This document shows, piece after piece, positions 8,819 through 17,510 of a stretch of DNA of 64,000 nucleotides. The translations under genes and the position numbers were made by a program. The first letter of the stretch is position 1. Every line of letters begins with the position of its first letter. Source of the DNA: Duganella levis (GTDB lineage: Bacteria; Pseudomonadota; Gammaproteobacteria; Burkholderiales; Burkholderiaceae_D); the NCBI RefSeq assembly GCF_009857605.1, contig NZ_WWCT01000001.1, forward strand, positions 186,001 to 250,000, in the 5' to 3' direction. The notes under the pieces were generated by a model, which had not been told where the DNA came from, ran no database searches, and was given only the letters and a program-made list of their open reading frames with translations.

Positions 8819-10117
8819 TTAGTGGTCCGTGTGCAGGTACGACGGCGTCTTCGGCAGTCGCATACTGAACAGGAAGGCCACCACCATCATGATGGTCACG
8901 TAGGTGAAGAAGCCGGTTTCATGGCCGGCGTTCTTGAACGATAGCGCGACGAATTCCGCCGAACCGCCGAAGATGGCGTTGGCAATCGCATACGAGAAGC
9001 CGACGCCCAGCGCGCGCACTTCCGGCGGGAACATCTCGGCCTTCACCAGGCCACCGATCGAGGTGTACAGGCTGACGATGGCCAGCGCCACGGTAATCAG
9101 CGCAAACGCGACATACGGGCTGCTATTGCCGTGCAACATGGCCAGGATCGGATACGTGCCGATTGTGCCCAAGCCGCCGAACAACATCATCGACTGGCGG
9201 CGGCCGATGCGGTCGGCCAGCATGCCGAACAGCGGCTGCATGCACATATACAGGAACAGCGCGCCGGTCATCACCACACTGGCGGTCTTGGGCGCCATGC
9301 CGGAGGTGTTGACCAGATACTTCTGCATATACGTGGTGAAGGTGTAGAAGATCAGCGAGCCGCCGGCCGTGTAGCCGATCACCGTAATGAAGGCGGCGCG
9401 GTGGTTCTTGAAGATGCCGGCCAGCGTGCCGGCTTCCTTGTGGCTCATGTCCTCGGCCTTGATGGTCTCATGCAGCGTGCGGCGCAGCACCAGCGAGATC
9501 AGCGCGGCAATCGCACCGACCACGAACGGAATGCGCCAGCCCCAGGCTTTCAGGTCGGCTTCGGTCAGGAACTGTTCCATGATCACCACCGTCAGCACGG
9601 CCAGCAATTGGCCGCCGATCAGCGTAACGTACTGGAACGACGAGAAGAAACCGCGCTGGCCGCGCAGCGCCACTTCGCTCATATAGGTGGCGGTGGTGCC
9701 GTATTCGCCGCCGACCGACAGGCCCTGGAACATGCGGATCAGCAACAGCAGGATTGGTGCGGCCACGCCGATGGTGGCGTAGGTCGGCAGCACGGCAATT
9801 GCCAGCGAGCCGCCGCACATCATCAGCACGGAAATCACCATCGACTTTTTGCGGCCGACGCGGTCGGCGATGCGGCCGAAGATCCAGCCGCCGATGGGGC
9901 GCATCAGGAAGCCGACCGCAAATACGGCGGCGGATTTCAGGAATTCTGCGGTGGCGTTCCCGCTGGGGAAGAACTGGCTGGCAAAGTAAATCGAGGCGAA
10001 GGAGTAGACGTAGAAGTCAAACCATTCCACCAGGTTGCCGGAGGAGGCGCTGATGATAGCAAACACGCGTTTGCGTTTTTCTTCAGCGGTGTAGTGAGGT
10101 TGTTCGGTAACGGTCAT
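8819..10117 (-). CDS. kgtP: MHS-family MFS symporter, KgtP-like (dicarboxylate/alpha-ketoglutarate type)
   Basis: A 432-residue, twelve-helix inner-membrane proton symporter. It has the MHS hallmark N-terminus [18 protein letters not shown], the MFS loop 2-3 motif [12 protein letters not shown] and the loop 8-9 copy [11 protein letters not shown], plus [24 protein letters not shown] in helix 4-5. Sequence and length are close to alpha-ketoglutarate permease KgtP; substrate specificity within the MHS family cannot be read with certainty, so the symbol is a family-level assignment. It is a single-gene unit with AAGAGAAG upstream of the ATG. Confidence 0.82.
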   Translation of the reverse strand: MTVTEQPHYTAEEKRKRVFAIISASSGNLVEWFDFYVYSFASIYFASQFFPSGNATAEFLKSAAVFAVGFLMRPIGGWIFGRIADRVGRKKSMVISVLMMCGGSLAIAVLPTYATIGVAAPILLLLIRMFQGLSVGGEYGTTATYMSEVALRGQRGFFSSFQYVTLIGGQLLAVLTVVIMEQFLTEADLKAWGWRIPFVVGAIAALISLVLRRTLHETIKAEDMSHKEAGTLAGIFKNHRAAFITVIGYTAGGSLIFYTFTTYMQKYLVNTSGMAPKTASVVMTGALFLYMCMQPLFGMLADRIGRRQSMMLFGGLGTIGTYPILAMLHGNSSPYVAFALITVALAIVSLYTSIGGLVKAEMFPPEVRALGVGFSYAIANAIFGGSAEFVALSFKNAGHETGFFTYVTIMMVVAFLFSMRLPKTPSYLHTDH

Positions 10118-10271
10118 TGTTGTCTTCTCTTGGCTGAACTTGCGGCCGATTGTAAAGCATCTCGCTGAATGCTGCAGGAAGGCAAAGGTATGAAATGTGA
10201 TGTGGCGGACGGAACGGCGACATTGATATCGGCTAGTATGGGCTTAACTTATCTTCCACTGAGGCTCTACC

Positions 10272-10706
10272 ATGTCGGCATCCGCGCAAGTTCAGGCACT
10301 GAGTGTGCAGCAATGGTTGTTTGCGTATGGCGGCGCCTTGCTGGTGCTGCTGGTGCTGGACGCGTTGTGGATCGGCCTGTACATGGCGTCTGCCTACAAG
10401 GAGGCGCTGGGCGAACTGATGCTGCCGCAGCCGCGCATCGCCGCAGCGTCCGCGTTTTATTTGGTCTATGCGCTCGGCGTGGTGTTTCTGGCGGTGGCGC
10501 CCGGCTTGCGCGCTATCAGCTGGCAGACGGCGGCGCTGCATGGTCTGGTACTGGGCTTGATAGCTTACGGCACTTATGACCTGACCAATTATTCGATCCT
10601 CAAGGCTTGGCCGCTGGGCTTGTCGCTGGTGGATATCGCATGGGGCGGCTTTCTGACTGCCGCCGCCGCAACGGCCGGCTGGTTCGTGGCCGACCGCTGG
10701 GCTTAA
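10272..10706 (+). CDS. DUF2177 family membrane protein
   Basis: A 144-residue protein with four predicted membrane helices (about 17-37, 52-75, 85-105, 118-138) and the family motifs LDALWIGLYM, AYGTYDLTNYSILKAWP and VDIAWGGFLTA. DUF2177 proteins are small inner-membrane proteins of unknown function. In many proteobacteria, from memory, they occur in or beside light/singlet-oxygen-response clusters with photolyase, cyclopropane-fatty-acid-synthase-like and DUF1365 genes. Here it converges on just such an operon and overlaps its last gene by 4 bp, so a shared role is plausible though the gene is on the other strand. Confidence 0.85.
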   Translation: MSASAQVQALSVQQWLFAYGGALLVLLVLDALWIGLYMASAYKEALGELMLPQPRIAAASAFYLVYALGVVFLAVAPGLRAISWQTAALHGLVLGLIAYGTYDLTNYSILKAWPLGLSLVDIAWGGFLTAAAATAGWFVADRWA

Positions 10707-11128
10707 TCCACTTTAACGGCGAAGCGCCGCCGCAGCCAGCGGATCGGCGCGCCGACCAGTGGCAGCTTCTGCAGCAGTTCTTCGGCGGCGTCCCAATAAT
10801 CGCGGTGCAGCGTGACCAGACCGTCCGCATTGAAGTGGAAATGCGTGCCGCCGGCGATTTCATATGTGTGCCCGCGCAGCGTGCAGACAAACGTCCACGT
10901 CACAAACGCCCGCTCTGCTTGCACGATGCGTTCGCCAATAATGAAGTGCGGGTTGTCGGTGTGCTCGAACATATGGCGCAGGATGGCTTCGATCGCACCG
11001 ATGCCGCGTACGTCATTGAACGGATCGCGGAAATGGGCGTCGACGGCGTAAAACTCCACCGTCCGGTGCAGGTTGTGCGGCGTTAGTGCGGCGTACCAGG
11101 TGAGCAAGGGCTCAAGTCTGTTGATCAT
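10703..11128 (-). CDS. NTF2/SnoaL-like protein
   Basis: A 141-residue protein with the cone-shaped NTF2-like fold signature: LTWYAALTPHNLHRTVEFYAVDAHFRDPFNDVRG at the N-terminus and a C-terminal FNADGLVTLHRDYWDAAEELL. Such domains are small ligand-binding pockets or isomerase/hydrolase folds. The start at 11128 is fixed by an ATGA overlap with the upstream SDR gene. It is the last gene of the eight-gene operon starting at 17441, so it probably binds or transforms an intermediate of the lipid-modification pathway encoded there. The substrate is not readable from sequence. Confidence 0.8.
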   Translation of the reverse strand: MINRLEPLLTWYAALTPHNLHRTVEFYAVDAHFRDPFNDVRGIGAIEAILRHMFEHTDNPHFIIGERIVQAERAFVTWTFVCTLRGHTYEIAGGTHFHFNADGLVTLHRDYWDAAEELLQKLPLVGAPIRWLRRRFAVKVD

Positions 11129-11901
11129 GGTCGAACCAGTCGTGATACCAAAGGGAACCTCAGGCGGTAAGGTAGCCAGCGTACCAGCTTCATCGCCAAT
11201 GTGAAGCGGCGTGGGAAGTGGATTTCGAAGCGTCCGGCGGTGATGCCGTGGCGGATTGCGCGTGCTGCTTCGGTCGGGGTTTGCAGTGCTGGCATGGTGA
11301 ATTCGTTCTTGGCCGTCAGCGGCGTCTGCACGAAGCCGGGATTGATCAGGTAGACGTTGAGTCCGCGTGGACGCAAGTCGACGTACAGCAATTCTGCCAG
11401 GTTGATCAGGGCGGCCTTGGTAGGGCCGTAGACGCTGGCGTTGGGCAGGCCGAAGTAGCCGGCCACGCTGGCGACGATGGCGATGCTGCCGTTGCCGCGC
11501 GCCAGCATCGCCGGCAACACGGTTGCCAGGCCGGTGTAGACGCTGCCCAGATTGGTTGCCAATGTCTGCCCAGCGCGCTCGGGATCGACTTCCCAGCTGC
11601 GTTCGGGGCGGTAATCGGCTGCGCAGAAGATGATCAGGTCGACGCCGCCGAAGGTGTCGCAGATGTGCGTATGGCGCTGGTTCCAGGCACCGTGGTCCAG
11701 AATGTCGAATTGTTCCACCAGTGCTTGTGGATGCTCGCCGGCGACGGCGTGCAAGCGGTCTGCGCGCCGTGCCGACAGCGCGACGCGGGCGCCGGCTTGC
11801 AGCGCTTCGGTGGCCAGCGCCGCGCCAATGCCGCTGGAAGCGCCGATGATCCATACGCGCAGGCCAGTCCAGTCGCGGATAGGAGCGTTCAAGGGTTGCA
11901 T
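11125..11901 (-). CDS. Short-chain dehydrogenase/reductase
   Basis: A 258-residue classical SDR: nucleotide-binding motif IGASSGIGAALA (about residues 19-30), the structural segment LIIFCAADY in place of NNAG, the catalytic Ser region IVASVAGYFG, and YGPTKAALINLAELL carrying the catalytic Tyr-x3-Lys. RADRL after strand 2 (SARRADRL) suggests NADP(H) preference. The usual NAG is changed to CAA, a variant seen in some SDRs. It overlaps the DUF3833 gene upstream by 13 bp and the NTF2-like gene downstream by ATGA, placing it firmly in the lipid-modification operon. Confidence 0.88.
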   Translation of the reverse strand: MQPLNAPIRDWTGLRVWIIGASSGIGAALATEALQAGARVALSARRADRLHAVAGEHPQALVEQFDILDHGAWNQRHTHICDTFGGVDLIIFCAADYRPERSWEVDPERAGQTLATNLGSVYTGLATVLPAMLARGNGSIAIVASVAGYFGLPNASVYGPTKAALINLAELLYVDLRPRGLNVYLINPGFVQTPLTAKNEFTMPALQTPTEAARAIRHGITAGRFEIHFPRRFTLAMKLVRWLPYRLRFPLVSRLVRP

Positions 11902-12434
11902 GCGCGCCTCCGGAACATCAGTGTCACCTGGCCGAACTCGATGCCGAACTTGCGCATGCTGGCGCGGTTGACCATGGTGCAGCGGTCGATCAGAAACATC
12001 CAGTCGTCGAATTGCATTTCGTAGGTGGTGCCGTCCACTGGCAGCAAAAGCGTGTATTGCCAGCGCAGCGCGTTGCCGGCTGCCGTGCCTTGCGCTTCGC
12101 CTTTGACATCGGCGGCCGTACCGCGCCAGCGTTGCTCGCCGTTCTTGTCGCCGTCGCGCACCAGCCGCCAGACGCGCTGTTGCGTGGTGCCGTCGTCGTA
12201 GCGGAAGTGTTCGTCCAGCGTCAGCGTGTCTTGTTGCCGACTGCCGGTTATTTCGACGTGGAAGCGTTTAGTCACCTCGCCATTGCGCTTCTGGAATATG
12301 CCCCAGGCGTCGGTGACGCCTTCAAAGTAATCGGCCGGGTCCAGCACCGGTGTCGCCGCCCGGTATTGCTGGACGTCGGGACCAGCGCAGCCGGCCAGCA
12401 GGATTGCCAGCAAAGTTGGAAGCCAGCGTTTCAT
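11889..12434 (-). CDS. DUF3833 family lipoprotein
   Basis: A 181-residue protein with a lipoprotein signal: MKRWLPTLLAILLAGC, where the lipobox LAGC places the acylated Cys at residue 16. The mature part has the DUF3833 pattern: LDPADYFEG, a WGIFQKRNGEVTKRFHVEI segment, LDEHFRYDDGTTQQRVWRL, and a C-terminal FDDWMFLID that is strongly conserved in the family. It is probably anchored in the outer or inner membrane facing the periplasm, with a lipocalin-like beta-rich body. The start is supported by the ATGA overlap with the transporter gene upstream. Function unknown; it is a frequent companion of CFA-synthase-like and DUF1365 genes. Confidence 0.85.
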   Translation of the reverse strand: MKRWLPTLLAILLAGCAGPDVQQYRAATPVLDPADYFEGVTDAWGIFQKRNGEVTKRFHVEITGSRQQDTLTLDEHFRYDDGTTQQRVWRLVRDGDKNGEQRWRGTAADVKGEAQGTAAGNALRWQYTLLLPVDGTTYEMQFDDWMFLIDRCTMVNRASMRKFGIEFGQVTLMFRRRACNP

Positions 12435-13651
12435 GTCGTACTCCCGGTGGTGACTGGTACGTAGGCGGTGTAGCGACCCAATGTGGCCATCGCCAGCAGT
12501 TTGAAGACGCAGGGCAGCACGGCATAGGCGACCACCAGGCTGGCGCCGCCGCCATGGCCGGGCGTGTAGCCGAGCCACGCCAGCAGTGGCAGCGTGAGGC
12601 CGGCGATGGCCAGCGCCAGTTTACCGAGCAGGGTGAACAGGCCGAAGCCAGCGCCTAGTCGGTCGCCCAGCGCTTGGCCTAGCATCACCGGCGGCAGCGC
12701 GAGGTCGGCGCCCAGCGCGGCGCCAGCGGCGATGCACACTGCCGCGTAGGGAATCAGGTCGCCTTTGCCGAGCACTGCGGCGCCGCAGAAGCCGGCCACC
12801 GATAACAGCATGCCCAGCCGCCAGCAGCGTAGCGGTCCCCATTTGCGTGCCAACGCGGTCCAGGCCGGGAGGCCGCAGGCGGCGGCGCCGAAATAGCAGG
12901 CCAGGAAGATGCCGGATAGTTGTGACGCGCCCAGTTGGTCGGCGATGTAGAACAAGGCTAGTGTTGCCGGTATCGCGACCGACAGCGCATTCAGGAAGTA
13001 CGGCAGCAGTAACCCACGCAGTGGGCGGTTGCTGGACAGTGCGCGCCAGGTGTCATGCCAGCCGGACGAGGCGTGGCGCTGTTGTGCGGCGGGCGCATGG
13101 CGCAGCAGGGCGAACATGGCTACGGCCATCAGCACGGCGAAGGCCAGGCTGTAGGCGGCAAGACGTGGGCGAATCTGTGCAGGTTCACCTGCCAGAATGG
13201 CGGCGGGGATGAGGCTGGCGGTCAGCATGCCGGCCAGTCCCAAGCCTTCGCGCCATGCCACTGCGCCGATGGTGCCGCTTAGCTGTGCGCCCCAGGCGAG
13301 GTAGGCGATGTTGACCAGGCTGTGCGCGCCGTAGGCTATCACCAGCATGAGCGCCAGCCATGCGCCGGTCGGCACGCTGGCAGGTGGCAGCCACAGCGCG
13401 GCGAATGCCAGCACCAGTATGCCGGCGCCGAGCGTCATCCAGCGTCGGCGTTGGGCTGGTGCGCGGTCGAGCAGGTGGCCGAGCAGTGGGTCTTGCAGCA
13501 TGTCGATCAGGCGCGCGGCGAATAGTACGACGCCCAGCGGTGCCAGCGCCATACCGAGATGGGTGGCGTAGTAGGCTGGCAGTTGCACGAACAACGGCAG
13601 CGCGGCCATGGCCAGCGGTGCGCCTAACAGGCCGTAGGCTGCGTTGCTCAT
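12431..13651 (-). CDS. MFS transporter of the GPH (MelB-like) type
   Basis: A 406-residue protein with about twelve hydrophobic helices. The N-terminal segment AAYGLLGAPLAMAALPLFVQLPAYYATHLGMALAPLGVVLFAARLIDMLQDPLLGHLLDR matches the GPH/MelB architecture, including the helix-2 ARLIDMLQDPLLG motif (cation-site Asp positions) and DRAPAQRRRWM loop. In the Rhodobacter sigma-E-controlled operon that I recall as parallel to this one, a GPH-annotated transporter also sits among CFA-like genes. Its cargo here is more likely a lipid or lipid intermediate than a sugar, but that is inference. ATGA overlaps on both sides. Confidence 0.85.
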   Translation of the reverse strand: MSNAAYGLLGAPLAMAALPLFVQLPAYYATHLGMALAPLGVVLFAARLIDMLQDPLLGHLLDRAPAQRRRWMTLGAGILVLAFAALWLPPASVPTGAWLALMLVIAYGAHSLVNIAYLAWGAQLSGTIGAVAWREGLGLAGMLTASLIPAAILAGEPAQIRPRLAAYSLAFAVLMAVAMFALLRHAPAAQQRHASSGWHDTWRALSSNRPLRGLLLPYFLNALSVAIPATLALFYIADQLGASQLSGIFLACYFGAAACGLPAWTALARKWGPLRCWRLGMLLSVAGFCGAAVLGKGDLIPYAAVCIAAGAALGADLALPPVMLGQALGDRLGAGFGLFTLLGKLALAIAGLTLPLLAWLGYTPGHGGGASLVVAYAVLPCVFKLLAMATLGRYTAYVPVTTGSTT

Positions 13652-14226
13652 GGCGTGGCTCCGGTCAGGCGCTGGCGCAGCTTGTTGTCGCGGCTGTCTG
13701 GATTGAGCCAGATGTCGAAGAAGGCGCGGGCGAGGGCTTCGTCGTCCAGGTCGGCTAGCAGGCGTTGTCGGTCGTACAGTTGCATGCCGTGGCCTGGTAG
13801 GTACACGCCGATCAGTTCGTCGCCTTCGCTGACGTCGACAAAGGCTGATGTCAGCAGCGCTTCCCAGCGTGCCAGCGTGGCGGTCGGCAGCGGAGCGCGG
13901 CTGAGGCGGCGGATTTCATCCATGCTGGTAGAGACCAGCCGCTGGCGGCTGATGTGCCGGTAGTAGCTGAGCTGGAGCGCGAAGGGCTGGGCAGCGTCGA
14001 ATGGCTTGCTGGCCGACCACAAGGTGGCGCGGTAGATGCGCAGGCCGAACCACGTCATGTCGCCGCTGCCGAGCGCTTGCGCTTGCGGCAGCGTTGTACG
14101 CCATTGCGCTGAGTCCGCTGCTGCGGGCGGTGCGACGGCGATCAAGCTGATCATCATGCCGGCTAGCAGCGACGCGCACAGCAGGCGCCGGCGGTCAGGC
14201 TTTGTGCAGGTGGAATTGAACAACAT
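13648..14226 (-). CDS. Exported chalcone-isomerase-like protein
   Basis: A 192-residue protein with a signal peptide (basic KPDRRRLL followed by a hydrophobic run to about residue 35, then PAAADSA). The mature part matches the bacterial chalcone-isomerase-like family (PF16036 type): LGSGDMTWFGLRIYRATLW, ALQLSYYRHISRQRLVSTSMDEIRRL, and GDELIGVYLPGHGMQLYDRQ. In plants the fold includes both isomerases and fatty-acid-binding proteins; the bacterial exported versions are uncharacterised. The start at 14226 lies inside the upstream CFA-like gene (32-bp overlap); a later start near 14163 would cut into the signal peptide. It probably handles lipid in the periplasm. Confidence 0.8.
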   Translation of the reverse strand: MLFNSTCTKPDRRRLLCASLLAGMMISLIAVAPPAAADSAQWRTTLPQAQALGSGDMTWFGLRIYRATLWSASKPFDAAQPFALQLSYYRHISRQRLVSTSMDEIRRLSRAPLPTATLARWEALLTSAFVDVSEGDELIGVYLPGHGMQLYDRQRLLADLDDEALARAFFDIWLNPDSRDNKLRQRLTGATP

Positions 14227-15400
14227 CGGTCCGGCCCTCGTCGAATGCAGCTTCGCAGTATGCGAAATACAGGTCCCAGATGCGCATGAAATGGGTGTCG
14301 AGGCCGAGCGCGCTCGATTGCGCAGCGGTGGCGTGATAGGCCGTGCGCCAGCGGCGCAGTGTTTCGGCATAATCGCGGCCGAAAGCGAAGTGTTCCGTGC
14401 AGCACAGGCCGGCGTCGGCGGCGTGCTGCTCAAAACGTTCCACGCTCGGCAGCATGCCGCCAGGGAAGATGTACTCCTGGATGAAGTCAGCCGTGCTGCG
14501 ATAGCGTTCGAAATGGCTCTCGTCAATCGTGATTGACTGCACCAGTGCCTGGCCGCCGGGTTTCAGGCGCGCTGCCAGTGTGTCGAAATATTCCGACCAG
14601 TAGCGCTCGCCCACCGCTTCAAACATCTCAATAGACACCACCGCGTCATAAGTGCCGTCGATGTCGCGGTAGTCGCGCAGTTCCAGTTGCGCCAGCTTGC
14701 CCAGGCCGGCGGCATCGATACGACCGCGCGCGATTTCCAGTTGTGACGGCGAGATCGTCACGCCATGCACATGGATGCCCTGGCGCGCCGCCTGTTCGGC
14801 AAATCCACCCCAGCCGCAACCAACTTCCAGCACACGATCGCCCGCGTGCAACCCCAGCGTGTCGATGATGCGCTGGTATTTGCGGTGCTGCGCCTGTTCC
14901 AGCGGCTGGCTGTAATCGCCGTCAAAGATGGCGGCGGAATACGTCCAGCTCGGGTCCAGCCACAGCCGGTAAAAGTCGTTGCCGATGTCGTAGTGGCTGT
15001 GAATGTTGCGACGACTGCCGTTGCGGGTGTTCGGCCGCAGCCAATGGCGCAGGCGATACCAGCACCGCGCCAGCAAGCCGCCAAACAGCGCCGGCTCCAG
15101 CGCCGCCTCATTTAACAATGCCAGCCGCAGCAGCGCGACCAGATCCGGGCTGCTGACCCAGCCGGCGGCCCATGCTTCGGCCAGACCGATATCACCGGCG
15201 CGCAGGATGCGGCCGCAAGCGCGCCAGTCGTGCACTTCCAGCGTGGCGCCGGGCCCGGCGTGGGCGTTGCCAAATACCATGCGCGTATGGTCAGGCGTGA
15301 TCAGTTCCAGATGGCCGAGACGGATGCGGCCCAGCAGATTCAGGAACACCCGCGCGGCGGCGGGAGCGGCCTGCGTGGTGGTCGACAGCGTTTGACTCAT
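14195..15400 (-). CDS. Cyclopropane-fatty-acyl-phospholipid synthase-like SAM methyltransferase
   Basis: A 401-residue SAM-dependent enzyme. The N-terminal acyl-binding part (LELITPDHTRMVFG, GDIGLAEAWAAGWVSSPDLVALLRL) precedes the methyltransferase core: SHYDIGNDFYRLWLDPSWTYS, motif I VLEVGCGWGGFAEQAA, the GVTISPSQLEIA segment, YDAVVSIEMFEAVGERYW, and FIQEYIFPGGMLPS. It modifies unsaturated acyl chains of membrane phospholipids, either by cyclopropanation or by simple methylation. In Rhodobacter the related UfaM methylates cis-vaccenoyl chains on the way to furan fatty acids; the DUF1365 and FAD-oxidoreductase partners suggest that this copy is of that second type rather than housekeeping Cfa. 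Confidence 0.88.
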   Translation of the reverse strand: MSQTLSTTTQAAPAAARVFLNLLGRIRLGHLELITPDHTRMVFGNAHAGPGATLEVHDWRACGRILRAGDIGLAEAWAAGWVSSPDLVALLRLALLNEAALEPALFGGLLARCWYRLRHWLRPNTRNGSRRNIHSHYDIGNDFYRLWLDPSWTYSAAIFDGDYSQPLEQAQHRKYQRIIDTLGLHAGDRVLEVGCGWGGFAEQAARQGIHVHGVTISPSQLEIARGRIDAAGLGKLAQLELRDYRDIDGTYDAVVSIEMFEAVGERYWSEYFDTLAARLKPGGQALVQSITIDESHFERYRSTADFIQEYIFPGGMLPSVERFEQHAADAGLCCTEHFAFGRDYAETLRRWRTAYHATAAQSSALGLDTHFMRIWDLYFAYCEAAFDEGRTDVVQFHLHKA

Positions 15401-16161
15401 GGGAGCGGCTCCTCGTGGACGGTGATATGGGGAATGGAACGCGGCGGCTTGCCGAAGAAGGGCACGCCCTTCAGCCACAGCCGCAGCGCCTGCCAGTGAA
15501 TGCGGAAGACGATGCCCAGTCCCAGCAGCGGATAGCGCAACAGGGCGGCCGCTGCGGCGGCGCTCGTCATAGGCTGCGCCTGGCCGGACAGCGTGGTGCG
15601 GATCAGCAGACCTTGCTCGTCGTAGTAGTCGATGGCGGAATGGGCACGCTCGGCATTCAGGCGGAAGCGGAAGCGGTAGCTGCCACGCGTTTCGCAGAAT
15701 GGCGAGACGTGCATCTGCTTCTGGCAGGCGCCGTGGGCGTTGCGGTCCAGTTGCAGCAGGTAGCGATGGGTTTCGCCGAAAGTGTTGTTGACCTCGGCCA
15801 GCACCGCACACAGGCGGCCACTGGCGTCATAGCAGTGCCAGAAACTGACCGGATTGAACACATAGCTAAAGACGCGCGGAAAAGTTTGCAGCCAGATTTC
15901 GCCATCGGCCTTGATGCCGTGCGTAGCCAGCAGCGCGCGCATCCACTGTTGCAGATCGCTGCCGTCGCGCGGACCGTAGTCGCGGGTGCGGATCGACAGC
16001 GGGCGGCGGCGGTTGACGCCGAACCAGGCCGACTGGCAATCATCCAGCCGCGCCAGGTTCACCCGTACATAAAACACCGGGTAGACGAAGCGGTGAAAGA
16101 CCGGCCGCAAGCGCGCATGCATCACGCGGGCGTGGACCAGTTGGGCTGCTGGCGACTTCAT
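15397..16161 (-). CDS. DUF1365 family protein
   Basis: A 254-residue protein with the family signatures HARLRPVFHRFVYPVFYVRVNL, RDYGPRDGSDL, LQTFPRVFSYVFNPVSFWHCYD, LAEVNNTFGETHRYLL and MHVSPFCETRGSYRFRF. DUF1365 proteins nearly always sit between a FAD-dependent amine-oxidase-like gene and a CFA-like methyltransferase gene, exactly as here, with ATGA overlaps on both sides. Function has not been settled to my knowledge; the context implies a role in modifying the same acyl chain. A C-terminal hydrophobic stretch (YPLLGLGIVFRIHWQALRLWL) suggests membrane association. Confidence 0.9.
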   Translation of the reverse strand: MKSPAAQLVHARVMHARLRPVFHRFVYPVFYVRVNLARLDDCQSAWFGVNRRRPLSIRTRDYGPRDGSDLQQWMRALLATHGIKADGEIWLQTFPRVFSYVFNPVSFWHCYDASGRLCAVLAEVNNTFGETHRYLLQLDRNAHGACQKQMHVSPFCETRGSYRFRFRLNAERAHSAIDYYDEQGLLIRTTLSGQAQPMTSAAAAAALLRYPLLGLGIVFRIHWQALRLWLKGVPFFGKPPRSIPHITVHEEPLP

Positions 16162-17441
16162 GGCAGGGACATCCAGGCCGGTGCGGCGTCGAAGGCGGCG
16201 GCGATGCGCAGCGCGGACTTCAGGCCATCTTCATGGAAACCGTATCCGGTCCAGGCGCCGGCATACCACAGACCGTTGACGCCCTGGATGCGCGCCAGCG
16301 CCTGCTGGGCGTCGATGGCTGGCTGGTCCATGATCGGATGATCGTATTCAAAGCGCGCCAGCACGGTATCGGCCGCAGGCGGCGTCGGCGGATTGAGCGT
16401 GACCACGACCGGCGTACTGAATGGCAGGCTTTGCAGCTGGTTCAGCCAGTAGCTGACACATACCGGGCGGCTGCCATCGGCCTGCTGCGTCGACAGATAA
16501 TTCCATGCCGACCAGACTTTGCGCCGCTGCGGCATCAGGCGCGCATCAGTGTGCAGCCAGGCGGTGTTGGGCTGATAGCGCACCGCACCGAGGATAGCGC
16601 GCTCATCGGCGCTGGCGTCGGACAGCATGGCCAGCGTGGCCGGCGCATGGGTGGCCAGCACTACCGCGTCAAAGATTTCCGTTTGTGTGCCGCTATCGAC
16701 CAGCACCTGGCTGCCAACGCGGCGCAGCGACTGCACCGGCGTATTCAACCGGTAATCGGCCAGCGTGCCGGCAATCGCCCGTACGTAATTGCGCGAGCCG
16801 CCGCGCACGGTGCGCCATTGCGGCCGGTCGTTGACCTGCAACAGCGCATGATTCAGGCAAAAACGCAGGAAGGTCGCCGCCGGAAACGCCAGGATATCGC
16901 TTGGCGAACTGGACCAGATGGCAGCCGCCATCGGCAGCAGGTAGCCGTCGCGGAACAGGCGGCCGTACCCTTGGCGCGTCAGCAGCTCGCCCAGCGTGGC
17001 GCCATCAGCCGAACTGCGCAGCAGGAATTCCTCGGCATGACCATTGAAATGCAGGATATCGCGCAGCATGCCGAGGAATGCCGGCGAGACCGCGTTGCGG
17101 CGCTGGGCGAACACCGTATCGAGATTGGTGCCGGCCCATTCCAGTGCGCCGCCGTCCATGGAAACGCCAAACGACATATCGCTGGCGATGCTCTCCACGC
17201 CCAGCTCATCCAGCAGGGCGATCAGGTTCGGATAGGTTTTCTCGTTATAGACCAGGAAACCGGTGTCCACCGCGCAATGCTGGCCTTCGACCTTGATGTC
17301 GAGCGTATTGGCATGGCCGCCCAGATAGCTGCCCGCTTCAAACAGCACCACGTCGTGGCGGCGTTGCAGGAAGTAGGCGGCGGCCAAGCCGGAAATGCCG
17401 GCACCGACGATGGCGATACGTTGCTTGCGTTGCGTTTGCAT
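16158..17441 (-). CDS. FAD-dependent oxidoreductase (amine-oxidase/desaturase-like), first gene of the lipid-modification operon
   Basis: A 427-residue flavoprotein. The dinucleotide-binding motif IAIVGAGISGLAAAYFLQRRHDVVLFEA is at residues 9-36, followed by LGGHANTLDIK; a substrate segment AVDTGFLVYNEKTYPNLIALLDELGV and a C-terminal FAD contact GLWYAGAWTGYGFHEDGLKSA complete the fold. The NAD(P)/FAD amine-oxidase superfamily includes carotenoid and fatty-acid desaturases. Adjacent to DUF1365 and CFA-like genes, members are thought to desaturate or oxidise methylated acyl chains. A perfect 18-bp inverted repeat (17450-17467) begins 9 bp upstream of the ATG, where a repressor would block expression of the entire operon. 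Confidence 0.88.
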   Translation of the reverse strand: MQTQRKQRIAIVGAGISGLAAAYFLQRRHDVVLFEAGSYLGGHANTLDIKVEGQHCAVDTGFLVYNEKTYPNLIALLDELGVESIASDMSFGVSMDGGALEWAGTNLDTVFAQRRNAVSPAFLGMLRDILHFNGHAEEFLLRSSADGATLGELLTRQGYGRLFRDGYLLPMAAAIWSSSPSDILAFPAATFLRFCLNHALLQVNDRPQWRTVRGGSRNYVRAIAGTLADYRLNTPVQSLRRVGSQVLVDSGTQTEIFDAVVLATHAPATLAMLSDASADERAILGAVRYQPNTAWLHTDARLMPQRRKVWSAWNYLSTQQADGSRPVCVSYWLNQLQSLPFSTPVVVTLNPPTPPAADTVLARFEYDHPIMDQPAIDAQQALARIQGVNGLWYAGAWTGYGFHEDGLKSALRIAAAFDAAPAWMSLP

Positions 17442-17449
17442 GGTTGTTT

Positions 17450-17467
17450 TAGACGGGCGACCGTCTA
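17450..17467. promoter_or_regulatory. Inverted repeat, probable repressor operator of the lipid-modification operon
   Basis: The sequence TAGACGG-GCGA-CCGTCTA is a perfect palindrome (7-bp arms, 4-bp centre) just upstream of the first start codon of the minus-strand operon (17441). The TAGAC...GTCTA form and the length are typical of TetR-family operators such as those of NemR/AcuR-like repressors. The divergent TetR gene at 17539 makes an obvious candidate for the protein that binds it. No strong ribosome-binding site is visible between the repeat and the ATG. Confidence 0.6.
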
Positions 17468-17510
17468 TTTAGCTACCGGTGTGCTAATATTACTACTAAC
17501 AAATCAGAAA

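Noticed and set aside
10703..11854. A long continuous minus-strand frame of 383 codons across the SDR and NTF2-like genes, as if one fused protein.
   Set aside because: Only the last 141 residues are protein-like; the first part is an Arg-rich reading of the SDR gene in the wrong frame. The true start is ATG 11128, overlapping the SDR stop.
14195..15811. A 538-codon minus-strand frame that would give the CFA-like enzyme a 137-residue N-terminal extension.
   Set aside because: The extension is the DUF1365 gene read out of frame. The enzyme starts at ATG 15400 in an ATGA overlap with DUF1365.
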